Shown here in pieces: positions 1 through 9,148 of a stretch of DNA of 64,000 bases. The position numbers and the translations under genes are program-made. The DNA lies in contig NZ_MYFN02000009.1 of assembly GCF_004514425.2 (NCBI RefSeq), forward strand, positions 118,636-182,635. Reading direction: 5' to 3'. Under the pieces are notes generated by a model. The model was not told where the DNA came from and made no database searches. It saw only the letters and a list, made by a program, of their open reading frames with translations. Numbering within the stretch: position 1 is the first letter of the stretch; each line of letters begins with the position of its first letter. This DNA is from Shinella sumterensis. Its GTDB lineage: Bacteria; Pseudomonadota; Alphaproteobacteria; Rhizobiales; Rhizobiaceae.

Positions 1-473
1 TCCGGGCCGTGGATGCCAGCCAACAGCGCCATAGCGCCAGCCGGCGTGCAGGAAATCAGGCCGGTCGCGAGATCGCCGGTCGCCAGCTTGCCAGCGTTGA
101 CTACGTGCAGGCCATCCACGTCCTTTTCCGGGCTGATCGCCTGTATTACCTGTTCGGAGTTCAGATGGCCGGGCAGGGGCAGTTGAACCAGAATACCGTG
201 GATCGTCTCTTGGCGATTCAACTCTTCCAAGAGTGCCAACAGTGCCTTCTGGCTTGTTTGTTCCGGCAGCGTATGCTGCACTGACACGAAACCGCATTCC
301 TTGGCCATTCGGCCCTTGGCGCCGACATACGCGTGGCTTGCTGGATCGTCTCCGACGATGACGACGGCCAACCCAGCCTTAAGTCCGCCGACGGCCTCCA
401 GCGCCTCGTGGGCAACCTTGATCGACGCGATAACCGAAGCGGCCACCGCCTTTCCATCGATGATAGTCGTCAT
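1..473 (-). CDS. folD: FolD, methylenetetrahydrofolate dehydrogenase/cyclohydrolase (partial)
   Basis: Bifunctional cytoplasmic enzyme that oxidises 5,10-methylene-THF to methenyl-THF and hydrolyses it to 10-formyl-THF. Translation from the ATG at 473 gives [18 protein letters not shown], the usual FolD opening. It continues with [14 protein letters not shown] (substrate-binding region, Tyr and Lys in [13 protein letters not shown]) and [12 protein letters not shown] followed by EKDVDGLH, the classic FolD signatures. The left window edge cuts the gene after about 157 residues, before most of the Rossmann NADP site. It is the last visible gene of the leftward sox operon, 25 bp after soxG, and would take the methylene-THF made by the SoxBDAG/MgdABCD enzyme. 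Identity is secure; only the C-terminal part is unseen. Confidence 0.93.
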   Translation of the reverse strand, partial: MTTIIDGKAVAASVIASIKVAHEALEAVGGLKAGLAVVIVGDDPASHAYVGAKGRMAKECGFVSVQHTLPEQTSQKALLALLEELNRQETIHGILVQLPLPGHLNSEQVIQAISPEKDVDGLHVVNAGKLATGDLATGLISCTPAGAMALLAGIHGP

Positions 474-498
474 GATTGTTTATCCTTGGCTTAGTCGA

Positions 499-1029
499 TC
501 AACTGAATTCGAGGCTCATCTGGGCGAGTTCGTCCCATAGACTTTCAGCGAAGCCGCGCAATACGATCAGTTCAAAGGCATCTTCGCCAATGCGCGTCAC
601 ATGTGCAGATATATGGCCAAACAAAGTCGTCGTCGCATGGCCGACAGGGAAGACCGCGATATCCAGATCGACGGCGGTGCCCTTGGAAAGAACTCGAGCC
701 GCCATCTTCCCCTTGACGATAATACGTACTCGACCATGGCTCTGATCGACTATATCCGCCTGCGGCTTCAATGTCGCGCTGAGCGCGGCAAGATCGGCAT
801 GGGCGAGGGCTGTATCGCCGACAGCGAACCACTGGCCGGTAGTAAGCGGGCGGAGTTCAAGGCCTGCGGCCATAAGATCGGCGGCTAAGCGAACCGCATC
901 GCCCATTGTGGGGTCGACAAGAAGATGCAGCAGCGTGCCCTCTGGCTGCGCTTCGACGCTGATGCCCTTGCGGGAAACGGCCGCTCGGCCGCCCAGCGCG
1001 GGGCTAAGAGTGACGCGGAACTCCGACAT
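499..1029 (-). CDS. soxG: Sarcosine oxidase gamma subunit-like (SoxG / MgdD)
   Basis: Small subunit of a heterotetrameric sarcosine oxidase or N-methylglutamate dehydrogenase. The 176-residue product begins MSEFRVTLSPALGG. The ATG at 1029 was chosen because it has a strong GGGAGG Shine-Dalgarno 8 bases upstream; a longer in-frame reading to 1119 would overlap the soxA C-terminus. The C-terminus GFAESLWDELAQMS is the usual SoxG ending. The gene is 16 bp after soxA in the order beta-delta-alpha-gamma, which is standard for this enzyme class. Whether the substrate is sarcosine or N-methylglutamate cannot be read from this subunit. The adjacent glxBCD-glnT genes favour N-methylglutamate. Confidence 0.88.
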   Translation of the reverse strand: MSEFRVTLSPALGGRAAVSRKGISVEAQPEGTLLHLLVDPTMGDAVRLAADLMAAGLELRPLTTGQWFAVGDTALAHADLAALSATLKPQADIVDQSHGRVRIIVKGKMAARVLSKGTAVDLDIAVFPVGHATTTLFGHISAHVTRIGEDAFELIVLRGFAESLWDELAQMSLEFS

Positions 1030-1045
1030 TGTGCACCTCCCGGCT

Positions 1046-4012
1046 TCAGATATGTAGTTTTTCATTGGTGGGATCGAAGAAGACGGGGCTGACGAGACGG
1101 CCGGGCGTGAACTCTCCACGCAACCCGTTCCAGATCATCACCTCTTCGCCGTGCCGCTCCGGTCCGCGCCGCACCAGCGCCAGCCCGATGGCGGAGCCGA
1201 CATGCGGTGAATAGCAGCTGGAAGTGACATAGCCCTGATCGTTTTCCAGCGTCGCTTCGGCGCCCTTGGCGAGGATATGCGAACCGCTGCGGAAGCTCGT
1301 CGCCGGATCGATCGGCACGACACCGACCAGTTGCAGGCGCTCGGACGAATGAAGACCCTCGCGGGCCAGCATTCGTTTGCCGATGAAATCGGCTTTGCTG
1401 GCGGAGACCATCTTGCCGAAACCGAGATCAGAAGGCACGACCGTGCCGTTGATCTCGTTGTGGGTAACATGGCCCTTCTCAATGCGCAGCACCGAAAGCG
1501 CCTCGACGCCGTAGGGCTGGATGCCGTGCGCGCTGCCGGCCTCCATGAACGCGTCGGCCACCGCCTCGCCATAGCTGGCAGGCACTGCCAACTCATAGGC
1601 CAGTTCACCGGAAAACGAGATGCGGAACAGGCGGCCATGCACCTGCCCGCCGAACAGCGAGACCTCGGCCGCACCCAGGAATGGGAAGGCCTCGTTGGAA
1701 ATATCCGCATCGACGATACGTTCGAGAATCGTGCGTGCCTTCGGGCCGACGATCGCCATCTGCGCCCATTGATCGGTGACGGAAGCCAGACGTACGTCGA
1801 GATCCGGCCACAGCGCCTGGGCGCAGAATTCCAGATGGTTCATTACCCCGGCCGCATAAGCCGTCGTGGTCGTCATAAAGTAGCGGTTCTCTTCGAGACG
1901 GCTCGTGGTGCCGTCGTCGTAGATCATGCCATCCTCACGCAGCATCAGCCCGTAACGGGCCTTGCCAACCGGCAGTTTCAGGAAGGCGTTGCAATAGACG
2001 CGGTTGAGGAATTCGGCGGCGTCCTTCCCAGTGATCTCGATCTTGCCGAGCATGCTAACATCACAGAGACCGGCATTGATGCGGGCGTTTTTGACCTCGC
2101 GGTCGACGCTTTCGCGCCAGCCGGTCTCGCCGGAACGCTGGAACCAGGCGGAGCGATACCAGAGGCCAGTTTCGACAAAGGTCGCGCCGTTCTTCTTCGC
2201 CCAGTCATGCAGCGGCGATTTGCGCACCGGTTGGAAATGCTTGCCATGCGAGACGCCCGTGAGCGCCCCGAAGGACACCGGCGTATAGAAGGGGCGGAAG
2301 GTGGTGGTGCCGACTTGCGCCGGCGAGATGCCGCGCGCTTCAGCGAGAATGGCGATGGCGTTGACGTTGGAGAGCTTGCCCTGATCGGTTGCCATGCCGG
2401 AGGTTGTGTAGCGTTTGGCAAGCTCCACATGGCCGTAGCCTTCCCGCACGGCCAGTCCAAGATCCTTGCGATGGACGTCGTTCTGGTAGTCGACAAAAGC
2501 CTTGCCGCGCACGCCGGGAATGATCTTGAAGGCCGCGGGGGCGGCGTTTACGATGTCGCCCGAAATCTCTGGCAAGGTCGGCGCATGGCCGTCGAAGCCT
2601 AGCACCGCCGCCAGCGCCAGGCCCTTGGCCGCGCCATCCTCCAAGCAGGCGGCGAGACCATCGATACCGGCGCAAGCACCTGCCAGCGCAAGCCCGTTCA
2701 ACCCATCGGGCGCCATGAAGGCGGACTTCTCGTCCGACCATTGCGGCTTGCCGCCGCGATGGCAGGCGAGATGGATGATGGGGCTGAAGCCACCCGACAT
2801 TGCGAGCGCGTCGACGTCGAGCTTTTCCGTGTGGCCGTTCTGCCAGATGCTGATCGAGGAGAGTGCTTTACCGCCATGAGCGTCGGACACGTAGCCGCCC
2901 CGGATCATCCGGGCCTTGCCGGTATAACCCTCGATCCGTGCATCGGCCCGACCGTCGATAATGGCAACGGGCACGATGCCCGCCTTTTCGAGATCGCCGG
3001 CCAGCGCATAGGCACTATCGTTGTTGGTGACGATCGCCACGCGGCGGCCGGGGGCCACGCCATAGCGGTTGAGATAACTGCGCATCGCGCCCGCCAGCAT
3101 CACACCGGGAATGTCGTTGCCGCCGAAGACGAGCGGGCGTTCTTCCGCGCCGGTGGCCAGAAGCGCCTGCTTGGCAGCGATGCGCCACATTCGTTCAACG
3201 GGCAAGTGTGTCGCAGGGATCTCGACATGCTTCTGCACCCGTTCGACTGCGCCGAAGACATTGCCATCATACCAGCCGAATACGGTGGTGCGGGGCATGA
3301 TCGTGACATTCGGCAAGGAAGCAAGCTCGGCCAGCGTTTGGGCAAGGAAATCGGAGGCGGAGTTGCCGCTGACCGCCGCGGTTTCCGACAATAGACCCCC
3401 GCCTGCCCGCGAATGTTCATCGGCAAGAATAACCTTTGCGCCGGCTCGACCGGCGGCGAGCGCTGCGGCAAGGCCGGTGGCGCCGGCGCCGACGACCAGG
3501 AGGTCGCAATGCGCCCAGATCTTCTCATAACCATCCGGATCAGCCTGATATGTGGCCTTTCCCAGGCCGGCGGCGCGGCGGATGACCGGCTCGTAGAACC
3601 GTTCCCAAAGGCCCGCCGGCCACATAAAGGTCTTGTAGTAGAAGCCAGCACTGAGGAACGGCGACAGCAGGCCGTTGACCGAACCGATGTCGAAATCGAG
3701 CGAAGGCCAGCAGTTCTGGCTCTTCGCTTCCAGCCCCTGATAAAGCTCCTGCATGGTGGCGCGGGTATTGGGCTCGGTGCGCCCATCGCGGCCGATGGTC
3801 ATCAGCGCGTTCGGCTCGGCGGCGCCTGCGGTCAGGATGCCTCGCGGGCGATGATACTTGAAGCTGCGGCCGACGAGCAACCGGCCATTCGCCAGCAGCG
3901 CCGAGGCAAGGCTGTCGCCGACAAAGCCGTTCAAGCGCTGGCCGTCGAAGGAGAAGGAGAGGGGGCTCGACCTATCGATCAGGCCGCCGGAGGAAAGACG
4001 ATAGGGAGTCAT
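1046..4012 (-). CDS. soxA: Sarcosine oxidase alpha subunit-like (SoxA / MgdC)
   Basis: Large subunit, 988 aa, the normal size for the heterotetrameric sarcosine oxidase alpha chain. The N-terminus has a ferredoxin-like fold (VGDSLASALLANG, then SFKYHRPRGI), then an NAD-binding dinucleotide site DLLVVGAGATGLAAALAAG near residue 175. A second nucleotide site and a C-terminal aminomethyltransferase-like (GcvT) domain bind tetrahydrofolate and collect the methylene group; ELAYELAVP and GVEALSVLRIEKG lie there. The start at 4012 overlaps the soxD stop by 4 bp (ATGA), implying translational coupling; the 81 codons upstream in frame cover soxD and are not native. The family member could be MgdC of N-methylglutamate dehydrogenase, a paralogue with the same architecture. 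Confidence 0.93.
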   Translation of the reverse strand: MTPYRLSSGGLIDRSSPLSFSFDGQRLNGFVGDSLASALLANGRLLVGRSFKYHRPRGILTAGAAEPNALMTIGRDGRTEPNTRATMQELYQGLEAKSQNCWPSLDFDIGSVNGLLSPFLSAGFYYKTFMWPAGLWERFYEPVIRRAAGLGKATYQADPDGYEKIWAHCDLLVVGAGATGLAAALAAGRAGAKVILADEHSRAGGGLLSETAAVSGNSASDFLAQTLAELASLPNVTIMPRTTVFGWYDGNVFGAVERVQKHVEIPATHLPVERMWRIAAKQALLATGAEERPLVFGGNDIPGVMLAGAMRSYLNRYGVAPGRRVAIVTNNDSAYALAGDLEKAGIVPVAIIDGRADARIEGYTGKARMIRGGYVSDAHGGKALSSISIWQNGHTEKLDVDALAMSGGFSPIIHLACHRGGKPQWSDEKSAFMAPDGLNGLALAGACAGIDGLAACLEDGAAKGLALAAVLGFDGHAPTLPEISGDIVNAAPAAFKIIPGVRGKAFVDYQNDVHRKDLGLAVREGYGHVELAKRYTTSGMATDQGKLSNVNAIAILAEARGISPAQVGTTTFRPFYTPVSFGALTGVSHGKHFQPVRKSPLHDWAKKNGATFVETGLWYRSAWFQRSGETGWRESVDREVKNARINAGLCDVSMLGKIEITGKDAAEFLNRVYCNAFLKLPVGKARYGLMLREDGMIYDDGTTSRLEENRYFMTTTTAYAAGVMNHLEFCAQALWPDLDVRLASVTDQWAQMAIVGPKARTILERIVDADISNEAFPFLGAAEVSLFGGQVHGRLFRISFSGELAYELAVPASYGEAVADAFMEAGSAHGIQPYGVEALSVLRIEKGHVTHNEINGTVVPSDLGFGKMVSASKADFIGKRMLAREGLHSSERLQLVGVVPIDPATSFRSGSHILAKGAEATLENDQGYVTSSCYSPHVGSAIGLALVRRGPERHGEEVMIWNGLRGEFTPGRLVSPVFFDPTNEKLHI

Positions 4013-4281
4013 GCGGTTACCTCGCCGCGTTCGGCGGCATCGTGGCATTGGAAAATCTCGTGGGTGGCGGTGTCGCGTGTCACCACCAGCCAGCGCCGGC
4101 AGCCGGATGTGTGGTGCCAGTATTCCTGATAGGCGCCACGCGGATTGTCGCGCAGATACACATAGTCGAACCACACGTCCTGTGCGGCATCCACTGCGGG
4201 ACGGGTAAGGGCCGCGCCCTTGACGGTGAATTCTTCCTTCGGTCTTTTGCCGCAATGCGGGCAGGTGACGAGGCTGGCCAT
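4009..4281 (-). CDS. soxD: Sarcosine oxidase delta subunit-like (SoxD / MgdB)
   Basis: 90-residue zinc-binding subunit. It begins MASLVTCPHCGKRPKEEF, with the CxxC metal motif at residues 7-10, and later shows WFDYVYLRDNPRG, then EYWHHTSGCRRW, the conserved SoxD core with its third Cys and His. The start at 4281 follows soxB by 22 bp and the stop overlaps the soxA start. Length and motifs match the family fully, so only the physiological substrate of the whole complex is open. Confidence 0.93.
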   Translation of the reverse strand: MASLVTCPHCGKRPKEEFTVKGAALTRPAVDAAQDVWFDYVYLRDNPRGAYQEYWHHTSGCRRWLVVTRDTATHEIFQCHDAAERGEVTA

Positions 4282-4303
4282 TTCGGTATCCTTGTCCGGC
4301 AGA

Positions 4304-5554
4304 TCAGTGGAGGTTGGGCTGGGCACCCTGGCCCTTTTCGTCGAGCATGTAGCCGCGCTCGAACCTGTCGAGGCGCATCTGCCGCGTGGTCGGGTGCGAT
4401 GCGTCCTTCGCGAGAAGGTGCGCGAAGCAGAAGCCGGAGGCAGGCGTCGCCTTGAAACCGCCATAGCACCAGCCAGCATTGAGATAGAGATTCCCGACCG
4501 GCGTCTTGTCGATGATCGGCGTACCGTCCATAGACATGTCCATGATGCCGCCCCAGGAGCGCAGCACGCGGACGCGCGACAGCGCCGGGATCATCGCCTT
4601 GCCGGCCTCAGCGACATGCTCCACCGTAGCGAGATTGCCGCGCTGGGCATAGGAGTTGTAGCCGTCGATATCCCCACCGAAGACGAGGCCGCCCTTATCG
4701 GACTGCGAGACGTAGAAATGTCCCGCACCAAAGGTGACTACATTGTCGATGAAGGGCTTGAGACCCTCGGAGACGAAGGCCTGAAGCACATGGCTTTCCA
4801 GCGGTAGCTTCATCCCGGCCATCTCCGCCACGCGGGAGGAATTGCCGGCCGCGGCGAGCGCCAGCTTTCCGCAGGAGATGAAGCCTTTGGTGGTTTCGAC
4901 GCCAATCGCACGGCCGTTCTCACGGCGGATGCCGGTGACTTCACAATTCTGGATGATGTCGACGCCGCGCTGATCAGCACCGCGGGCATAGCCCCAGGCG
5001 ACGGCGTCATGGCGCACCGTGCCGCCGCGCCTCTGCATCAAGCCGCCCTGAACCGGGAAGCGAGCATTGTCGAAGTCGAGGAAGGGCAGCATGGCCTTGA
5101 TCTGTTCACGATCTAGCAGATCGGCATCGACGCCGTGCAGGCGCATGGCATTGCCGCGCCGGGTAAAGGCGTCGCGCTGCGCATCCGTGTGATATAGATT
5201 GATGACTCCACGCTGCGACACCATCGCGTTGAAATTAAAGTCCTGCTCAAGCCCTTCCCACAGCTTCATCGACAACTCGTAGAAGGGATTGTTCCCTTCC
5301 AGCAGGTAGTTGGAGCGGATGATGGTCGTGTTGCGGCCGACGTTGCCCGCGCCGATATAGGCCTTCTCCAGCACCGCGACATTGGTGATGCCGAATTCCT
5401 TGGCGAGATAGTAGGCCGTCGCCAGCCCGTGCCCACCGCCGCCGACGATGATCACGTCGTAATGCGCTTTGGGCTGAGGCTGGCGCCAGGCAGCGCCCCA
5501 GGAAGTGTTGCCCTTGAGGGCGTTCAGAAAGATGGAAAGCGCGGAATATCGCAT
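4304..5554 (-). CDS. soxB: Sarcosine oxidase beta subunit-like (SoxB / MgdA)
   Basis: FAD-dependent amine-oxidising subunit, 416 aa, full length. A Rossmann FAD motif DVIIVGGGGHGLATAYYLA lies near residue 33, followed by VLEKAYIGAGNVGRNTTIIRSNYL, the flavinylation and FMN-binding region of SoxB. GDIDGYNSYAQ and LRSWGGIMDMSMDGTPIID are typical C-terminal DAO-fold motifs. A GAGGACC Shine-Dalgarno precedes the ATG. It is the first gene of the leftward operon and diverges from the glxA-like regulator across 90 bp, so that spacer should hold both promoters. In the N-methylglutamate pathway the equivalent gene is mgdA; sequence inspection alone does not separate the two. Confidence 0.93.
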   Translation of the reverse strand: MRYSALSIFLNALKGNTSWGAAWRQPQPKAHYDVIIVGGGGHGLATAYYLAKEFGITNVAVLEKAYIGAGNVGRNTTIIRSNYLLEGNNPFYELSMKLWEGLEQDFNFNAMVSQRGVINLYHTDAQRDAFTRRGNAMRLHGVDADLLDREQIKAMLPFLDFDNARFPVQGGLMQRRGGTVRHDAVAWGYARGADQRGVDIIQNCEVTGIRRENGRAIGVETTKGFISCGKLALAAAGNSSRVAEMAGMKLPLESHVLQAFVSEGLKPFIDNVVTFGAGHFYVSQSDKGGLVFGGDIDGYNSYAQRGNLATVEHVAEAGKAMIPALSRVRVLRSWGGIMDMSMDGTPIIDKTPVGNLYLNAGWCYGGFKATPASGFCFAHLLAKDASHPTTRQMRLDRFERGYMLDEKGQGAQPNLH

Positions 5555-5644
5555 TTGCAGGTCCTCAAGTATGTGACGATCAGCCTATCGGCGACCTAGC
5601 GGACTGACTTGCACAAGGAAGACGAAATGGAATAAAAACGAGAC

Positions 5645-6619
5645 ATGAAGGCAATCGACGCTAGAAAGACCCAGAGGATAGGTTTCCTGCTCGTTCCAAA
5701 TTTCGCGCTGATGTCTTTTGCATCGGCGGCAGAACCGTTGCGAGCGGCAAATCTTATCGCCGGCACCGAGCTTTATGAAGCAATGTACCTCTCTGTCGAT
5801 GGAAGAGAGGTGACCAGTTCGTCAGGTCTGTCGGTTGAATGCTCCGACTTGGCGAGTTTTGGCATATCGTGTCATACGATTTTTGTATGTGCGGGTGGCG
5901 GTCCCAGGGACTGGGCCTCGGCTGAACCGGCACATGCCACTTTACGACGACTGGCACGGCAGGGTGTTAGAATCGGCGGCATCTCAAGCGGCGCGTATGT
6001 CTTGGCGGCAGCAGGGCTTCTAGATAATCGAGATTTCACCATTCACTGGGAGCATGCAGACGTACTGCGTGAAGCATTCCCCCATTTAGTACCGCGCCAT
6101 GCGCGCTTCGTTTTCGATGGCGATCGAGTTACCTGCGCGGGCGGCATTGCTCCACTCGACATGATGCACGCGATGGTCGCGGAGCGAATGGGGTCGCATT
6201 TCGCTCGACGCGTTAGCGACTGGTTCCTCCACTCTGAGGTTGCGGAGCCCGGCGCTCCGCAGCGAGGCTCAGCGCCCGAACGCTTTGGAACTCATCACCC
6301 TGCTCTGCTGGTGGTGCTTGAGAAAATGGAGTCGTCGATCGAGCGTCCTCTTGGCCGTAGCGAGATGAGTAAACTTGCCGGCGTTAGCATGCGGCATCTC
6401 GATCGCCTCTTCCTGGAGAGCATGAGGATGGGTTTTCTCGAGACCTACCGTAACATTCGTCTCGACCATGGCCGCCGGCTACTGGAGCAAAGCCCGCTAT
6501 CGATCTCCGAGGTTGCTTTCGCGACAGGGTTCTCAAGTGCCGGACACTTTTCCCGAACGTTCAAGGCTAGGTTCGGCTTAACGCCGAATTCGCTACGATC
6601 GAAGATTTCCTCCAGGTAG
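5645..6619 (+). CDS. glxA: GlxA-family transcriptional regulator (amidotransferase-like plus AraC HTH)
   Basis: DNA-binding regulator of 324 aa. Residues about 10-175 form a DJ-1/PfpI (class I amidotransferase-like) domain, beginning RIGFLLVPNFALMSFASA. The strand-turn where enzymes carry a nucleophilic Cys reads GGISSGAYVLAAAGLL, so Ser replaces Cys and the domain is probably a ligand sensor. Residues about 220-318 are an AraC domain with two helix-turn-helices (SEMSKLAGVSMRHLDRLF and ISEVAFATGFSSAGHFSRTF). It lies between the divergent sox and glx operons. The same regulator class precedes glxBCD in Sinorhizobium meliloti, where it is called glxA. Probable activator of one or both arms; the inducer is unknown. 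Confidence 0.87.
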   Translation: MKAIDARKTQRIGFLLVPNFALMSFASAAEPLRAANLIAGTELYEAMYLSVDGREVTSSSGLSVECSDLASFGISCHTIFVCAGGGPRDWASAEPAHATLRRLARQGVRIGGISSGAYVLAAAGLLDNRDFTIHWEHADVLREAFPHLVPRHARFVFDGDRVTCAGGIAPLDMMHAMVAERMGSHFARRVSDWFLHSEVAEPGAPQRGSAPERFGTHHPALLVVLEKMESSIERPLGRSEMSKLAGVSMRHLDRLFLESMRMGFLETYRNIRLDHGRRLLEQSPLSISEVAFATGFSSAGHFSRTFKARFGLTPNSLRSKISSR

Positions 6620-6665
6620 GGGGGTCTTGTAATGAATTTAACTGAGATTATGAGAGAGGTGTGGA

Positions 6666-7337
6666 ATGATAGGGGATAATGTCAAGTCAGGGCAGGCTCA
6701 GGTGCCCTTGTCGCAGGACCCGCATGCCACCCGCGAGCCGCGCGAAAACAATCTGGAAATGGCCATCGGCCACGAAGTCCGCACCTATCGCAAGGCGCTC
6801 GGCATCACGGTCAGCGACCTCGCCACCGCCACCGGCATGTCGGTCGGCATGTTGTCGAAGATAGAAAACGGCAACATCTCTCCCTCGCTCACGACGCTGC
6901 AATCGCTGTCAAAGGCGCTGGGTGTTCCGCTGACCTCGTTCTTCCGCCGTTTCGAGGAACCGCGGAACGCCACTTTCGTCAAATCGGGGCAGGGCATCAA
7001 TATCGAACGTCGCGGCACCCGCGCCGGGCATCAATACAGCCTACTTGGCCATATCGATAACAATTCAAGCGGCGTCACGGTCGAACCCTATCTCATCACA
7101 CTGACGGCAGAATCGGACGTTTTTCCGACGTTCCAGCACGAAGGCATGGAGTTTCTGTTCATGCTGGAGGGTGAAGTGGTTTATCGCCACGGCGACCAGC
7201 TCTACCAGATGGAACCGGGCGATAGCCTGTTTTTTGATGCCGATGCGCCGCACGGGCCAGAACAGCTTGTCAAACTGCCCTGTCGGTATCTCTCGATCAT
7301 CTCCTATCCCAAACGGGATGGCGGGCGAGTTTCCTGA
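6666..7337 (+). CDS. XRE-family regulator with C-terminal cupin sensor
   Basis: 223-aa transcription factor. The N-terminal helix-turn-helix, about residues 32-88, contains VSDLATATGMSVGMLSKIEN and PSLTTLQSLSKALGVPL. The C-terminal cupin, about residues 120-215, contains HEGMEFLFMLEGEVVYRHG and GDSLFFDADAPHGPE. This HTH-cupin family often controls amine, amino acid or polyamine catabolism through a small ligand bound in the cupin. It follows glxA by 46 bp on the same strand and precedes glxBCD by 200 bp. That AT-rich spacer (7338-7537) probably holds the glxB promoter and a binding site for one of the two regulators. No exact operator could be assigned. Confidence 0.88.
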   Translation: MIGDNVKSGQAQVPLSQDPHATREPRENNLEMAIGHEVRTYRKALGITVSDLATATGMSVGMLSKIENGNISPSLTTLQSLSKALGVPLTSFFRRFEEPRNATFVKSGQGINIERRGTRAGHQYSLLGHIDNNSSGVTVEPYLITLTAESDVFPTFQHEGMEFLFMLEGEVVYRHGDQLYQMEPGDSLFFDADAPHGPEQLVKLPCRYLSIISYPKRDGGRVS

Positions 7338-7537
7338 GAGGAATAACTTCAACCCAATTACCCACTAGTTCGTGCCCATTTCATAAGCATCCAGGCCCCA
7401 ACCAAGGCGAATATTTGAGCATTCTGCACGAAAAAATATCCGATGTTTCTTTTTAGGAAACAATTATTCTTTTGAGTTGATTTGATAAAAATCGGGTGGT
7501 AGCTCTTCGTTCCAGCAAACGAATGGAGGCTACCGTC

Positions 7538-8443
7538 ATGTGCGGCATTGTTGGACTATTCCTGAAGGACAAAAGCCTGGAACCTCAGCTCGGTGAGCTG
7601 CTTTCCGATATGTTGATCGTCATGACCGACCGTGGTCCTGACTCCGCCGGCATCGCCATCTACGGCAGTGCAGCAAATGGCCGCGCCAAGGTCACTGTGC
7701 AGTCGGCCAACCCTGATGCAGATTTCGCTGGTCTTGCAGATGCACTGAAGGCGGAGGGTATTGACGCTTCGATCGTCATCAAGAGCACCCACGCAGTTCT
7801 GGATATCCCGGCCGACAAGGCTGATGCGGTCCGAAGCGTCCTTTCCAATATCCGCCCAGACGTTCGCGTGATGGGCTCGGGCGAAAGTGTCGAAATCTAC
7901 AAGGAAACTGGCCTTCCCAAGGATGTGGTTGCCCGTTTTGACGTCCGCTCGATGGCTGGGACCCACGGCATTGGCCACACCCGTATGGCCACGGAATCGG
8001 CTGTCACCACGCTTGGCGCGCACCCGTTTTCGACAGGCGCCGACCAGTGCCTCGTGCACAATGGGTCGCTATCCAACCACAACAATCTGCGCCGCGAGCT
8101 GGTGCGTGAAGGCATGACCTTCGAGACACAGAACGACTCTGAAGTTGCTGCTGCCTACCTCACTGCCGAAATGGCCAAGGGCAAGGATCTCGGCCAGGCG
8201 CTGGAAGGCGCACTCGACGATCTCGACGGTTTCTTCACCTTCGTGGTTGGCACCAAGTCGGGTTTCGGTGTCGTGCGTGACCCGATTGCCTGCAAACCCG
8301 CCGTCATGGCCGAAACCGACCAATATGTCGCTTTCGGTTCGGAATATCGCGCTTTGGTCAACCTGCCGGGCATCGAAAATGCCCGCGTCTGGGAGCCGGA
8401 GCCGGCAACCGTCTATTTCTGGGACCACGAGAAGGCCGCTTGA
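7538..8443 (+). CDS. glxB: GlxB/MgsA, class II glutamine amidotransferase subunit of N-methylglutamate synthase
   Basis: 301-aa Ntn-hydrolase homologous to the amidotransferase domain of glutamate synthase. The ATG at 7538 was chosen because it has a GGAGG site upstream and exposes Cys2 (MCGIVGLFL), the catalytic nucleophile after Met removal. RGPDSAGIAIYG, HGIGHTRMATES and HNGSLSNHNNLRREL are the usual glutamine-binding motifs. In the three-subunit N-methylglutamate synthase (MgsABC), this subunit splits gamma-glutamylmethylamide and channels methylamine to the synthase subunit. The gene is 4 bp upstream of glxC and is the first of a tight glxBCD-glnT-purU run. In rhizobia it is annotated glxB. 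Confidence 0.88.
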   Translation: MCGIVGLFLKDKSLEPQLGELLSDMLIVMTDRGPDSAGIAIYGSAANGRAKVTVQSANPDADFAGLADALKAEGIDASIVIKSTHAVLDIPADKADAVRSVLSNIRPDVRVMGSGESVEIYKETGLPKDVVARFDVRSMAGTHGIGHTRMATESAVTTLGAHPFSTGADQCLVHNGSLSNHNNLRRELVREGMTFETQNDSEVAAAYLTAEMAKGKDLGQALEGALDDLDGFFTFVVGTKSGFGVVRDPIACKPAVMAETDQYVAFGSEYRALVNLPGIENARVWEPEPATVYFWDHEKAA

Positions 8444-8447
8444 GACC

Positions 8448-9134
8448 ATGCCGACATTTGATCTTTCCAACACTCCGCTTCGCGAACTCAACAGTGCCTT
8501 GCACGGCCTTGCTGCCGGTGCCAATGACACGGAATTCGAAGTCATCAACCCGCGCGGCAGCCATGCGGTTGCCGTCGGTATCGACAGCCCGGTCAAGGTC
8601 GCTGTTCATGGTTCCGTCGGTTATTATTGCGCAGGCATGAATGACGGCGGCACTGTCACGGTACACGGCTCCGCCGGTCCGGGCGTTGCAGAAAACATGA
8701 TGTCCGGTGCCGTCTTCATCGATGGCGATGCCTCGCAGTATGCCGGCGCAACCGGTCGCGGCGGCCTGCTGGTCATCAAGGGCAATGCTGCCTCGCGCTG
8801 TGGCATTTCGATGAAGGGCATCGATATCGTTGTCCACGGCTCGATCGGCCACATGTCGGCCTTCATGGGCCAATCCGGCCATCTCGTTGTGTTGGGTGAT
8901 GCCGGTGATGCGCTGGGAGATTCTATCTACGAAGCCAAGCTGTTCGTGCGCGGCGCCGTAAAAAGCCTCGGCTCGGATTGCATTGAAAAGGAAATGCGGC
9001 CCGAACATCTGGAAAAGCTGGCCGAATTGCTGGCCAAGGCAGGCGTCACCGACGTCAAGCCGGAAGAGTTCAAACGCTACGGCTCGGCCCGCAAGCTCTA
9101 CAACTTCAACATCGACAACGCCGACGCGTATTAA
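8448..9134 (+). CDS. glxC: GlxC/MgsB, glutamate synthase GXGXG (beta-helix) domain subunit
   Basis: 228-aa protein made almost wholly of the right-handed beta-helix found at the C-terminus of large-subunit glutamate synthase. Repeated Gly-rich turns are visible (VHGSVGYYCAGMNDGGTVTVHG, split here as VHGSVGYYCAG and GGTVTVHGSAG; also GATGRGGLLVIKG and VHGSIGHMSAFMG). The family role is structural, linking the amidotransferase and FMN subunits. The start at 8448 lies 4 bp after the glxB stop. It corresponds to MgsB of N-methylglutamate synthase. Confidence 0.88.
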   Translation: MPTFDLSNTPLRELNSALHGLAAGANDTEFEVINPRGSHAVAVGIDSPVKVAVHGSVGYYCAGMNDGGTVTVHGSAGPGVAENMMSGAVFIDGDASQYAGATGRGGLLVIKGNAASRCGISMKGIDIVVHGSIGHMSAFMGQSGHLVVLGDAGDALGDSIYEAKLFVRGAVKSLGSDCIEKEMRPEHLEKLAELLAKAGVTDVKPEEFKRYGSARKLYNFNIDNADAY

Positions 9135-9148
9135 GGCGAGGGACCATC

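Noticed and set aside
1277..2602. 441-codon plus-strand frame opposite soxA
   Set aside because: It is the antisense shadow of a fully motif-supported soxA; the sequence is His/Arg-rich with no recognisable domain or ribosome site.
4013..4255. N-terminal extension of soxA
   Set aside because: The in-frame extension covers the whole soxD gene in another frame, and the ATGA overlap gives the correct soxA start.
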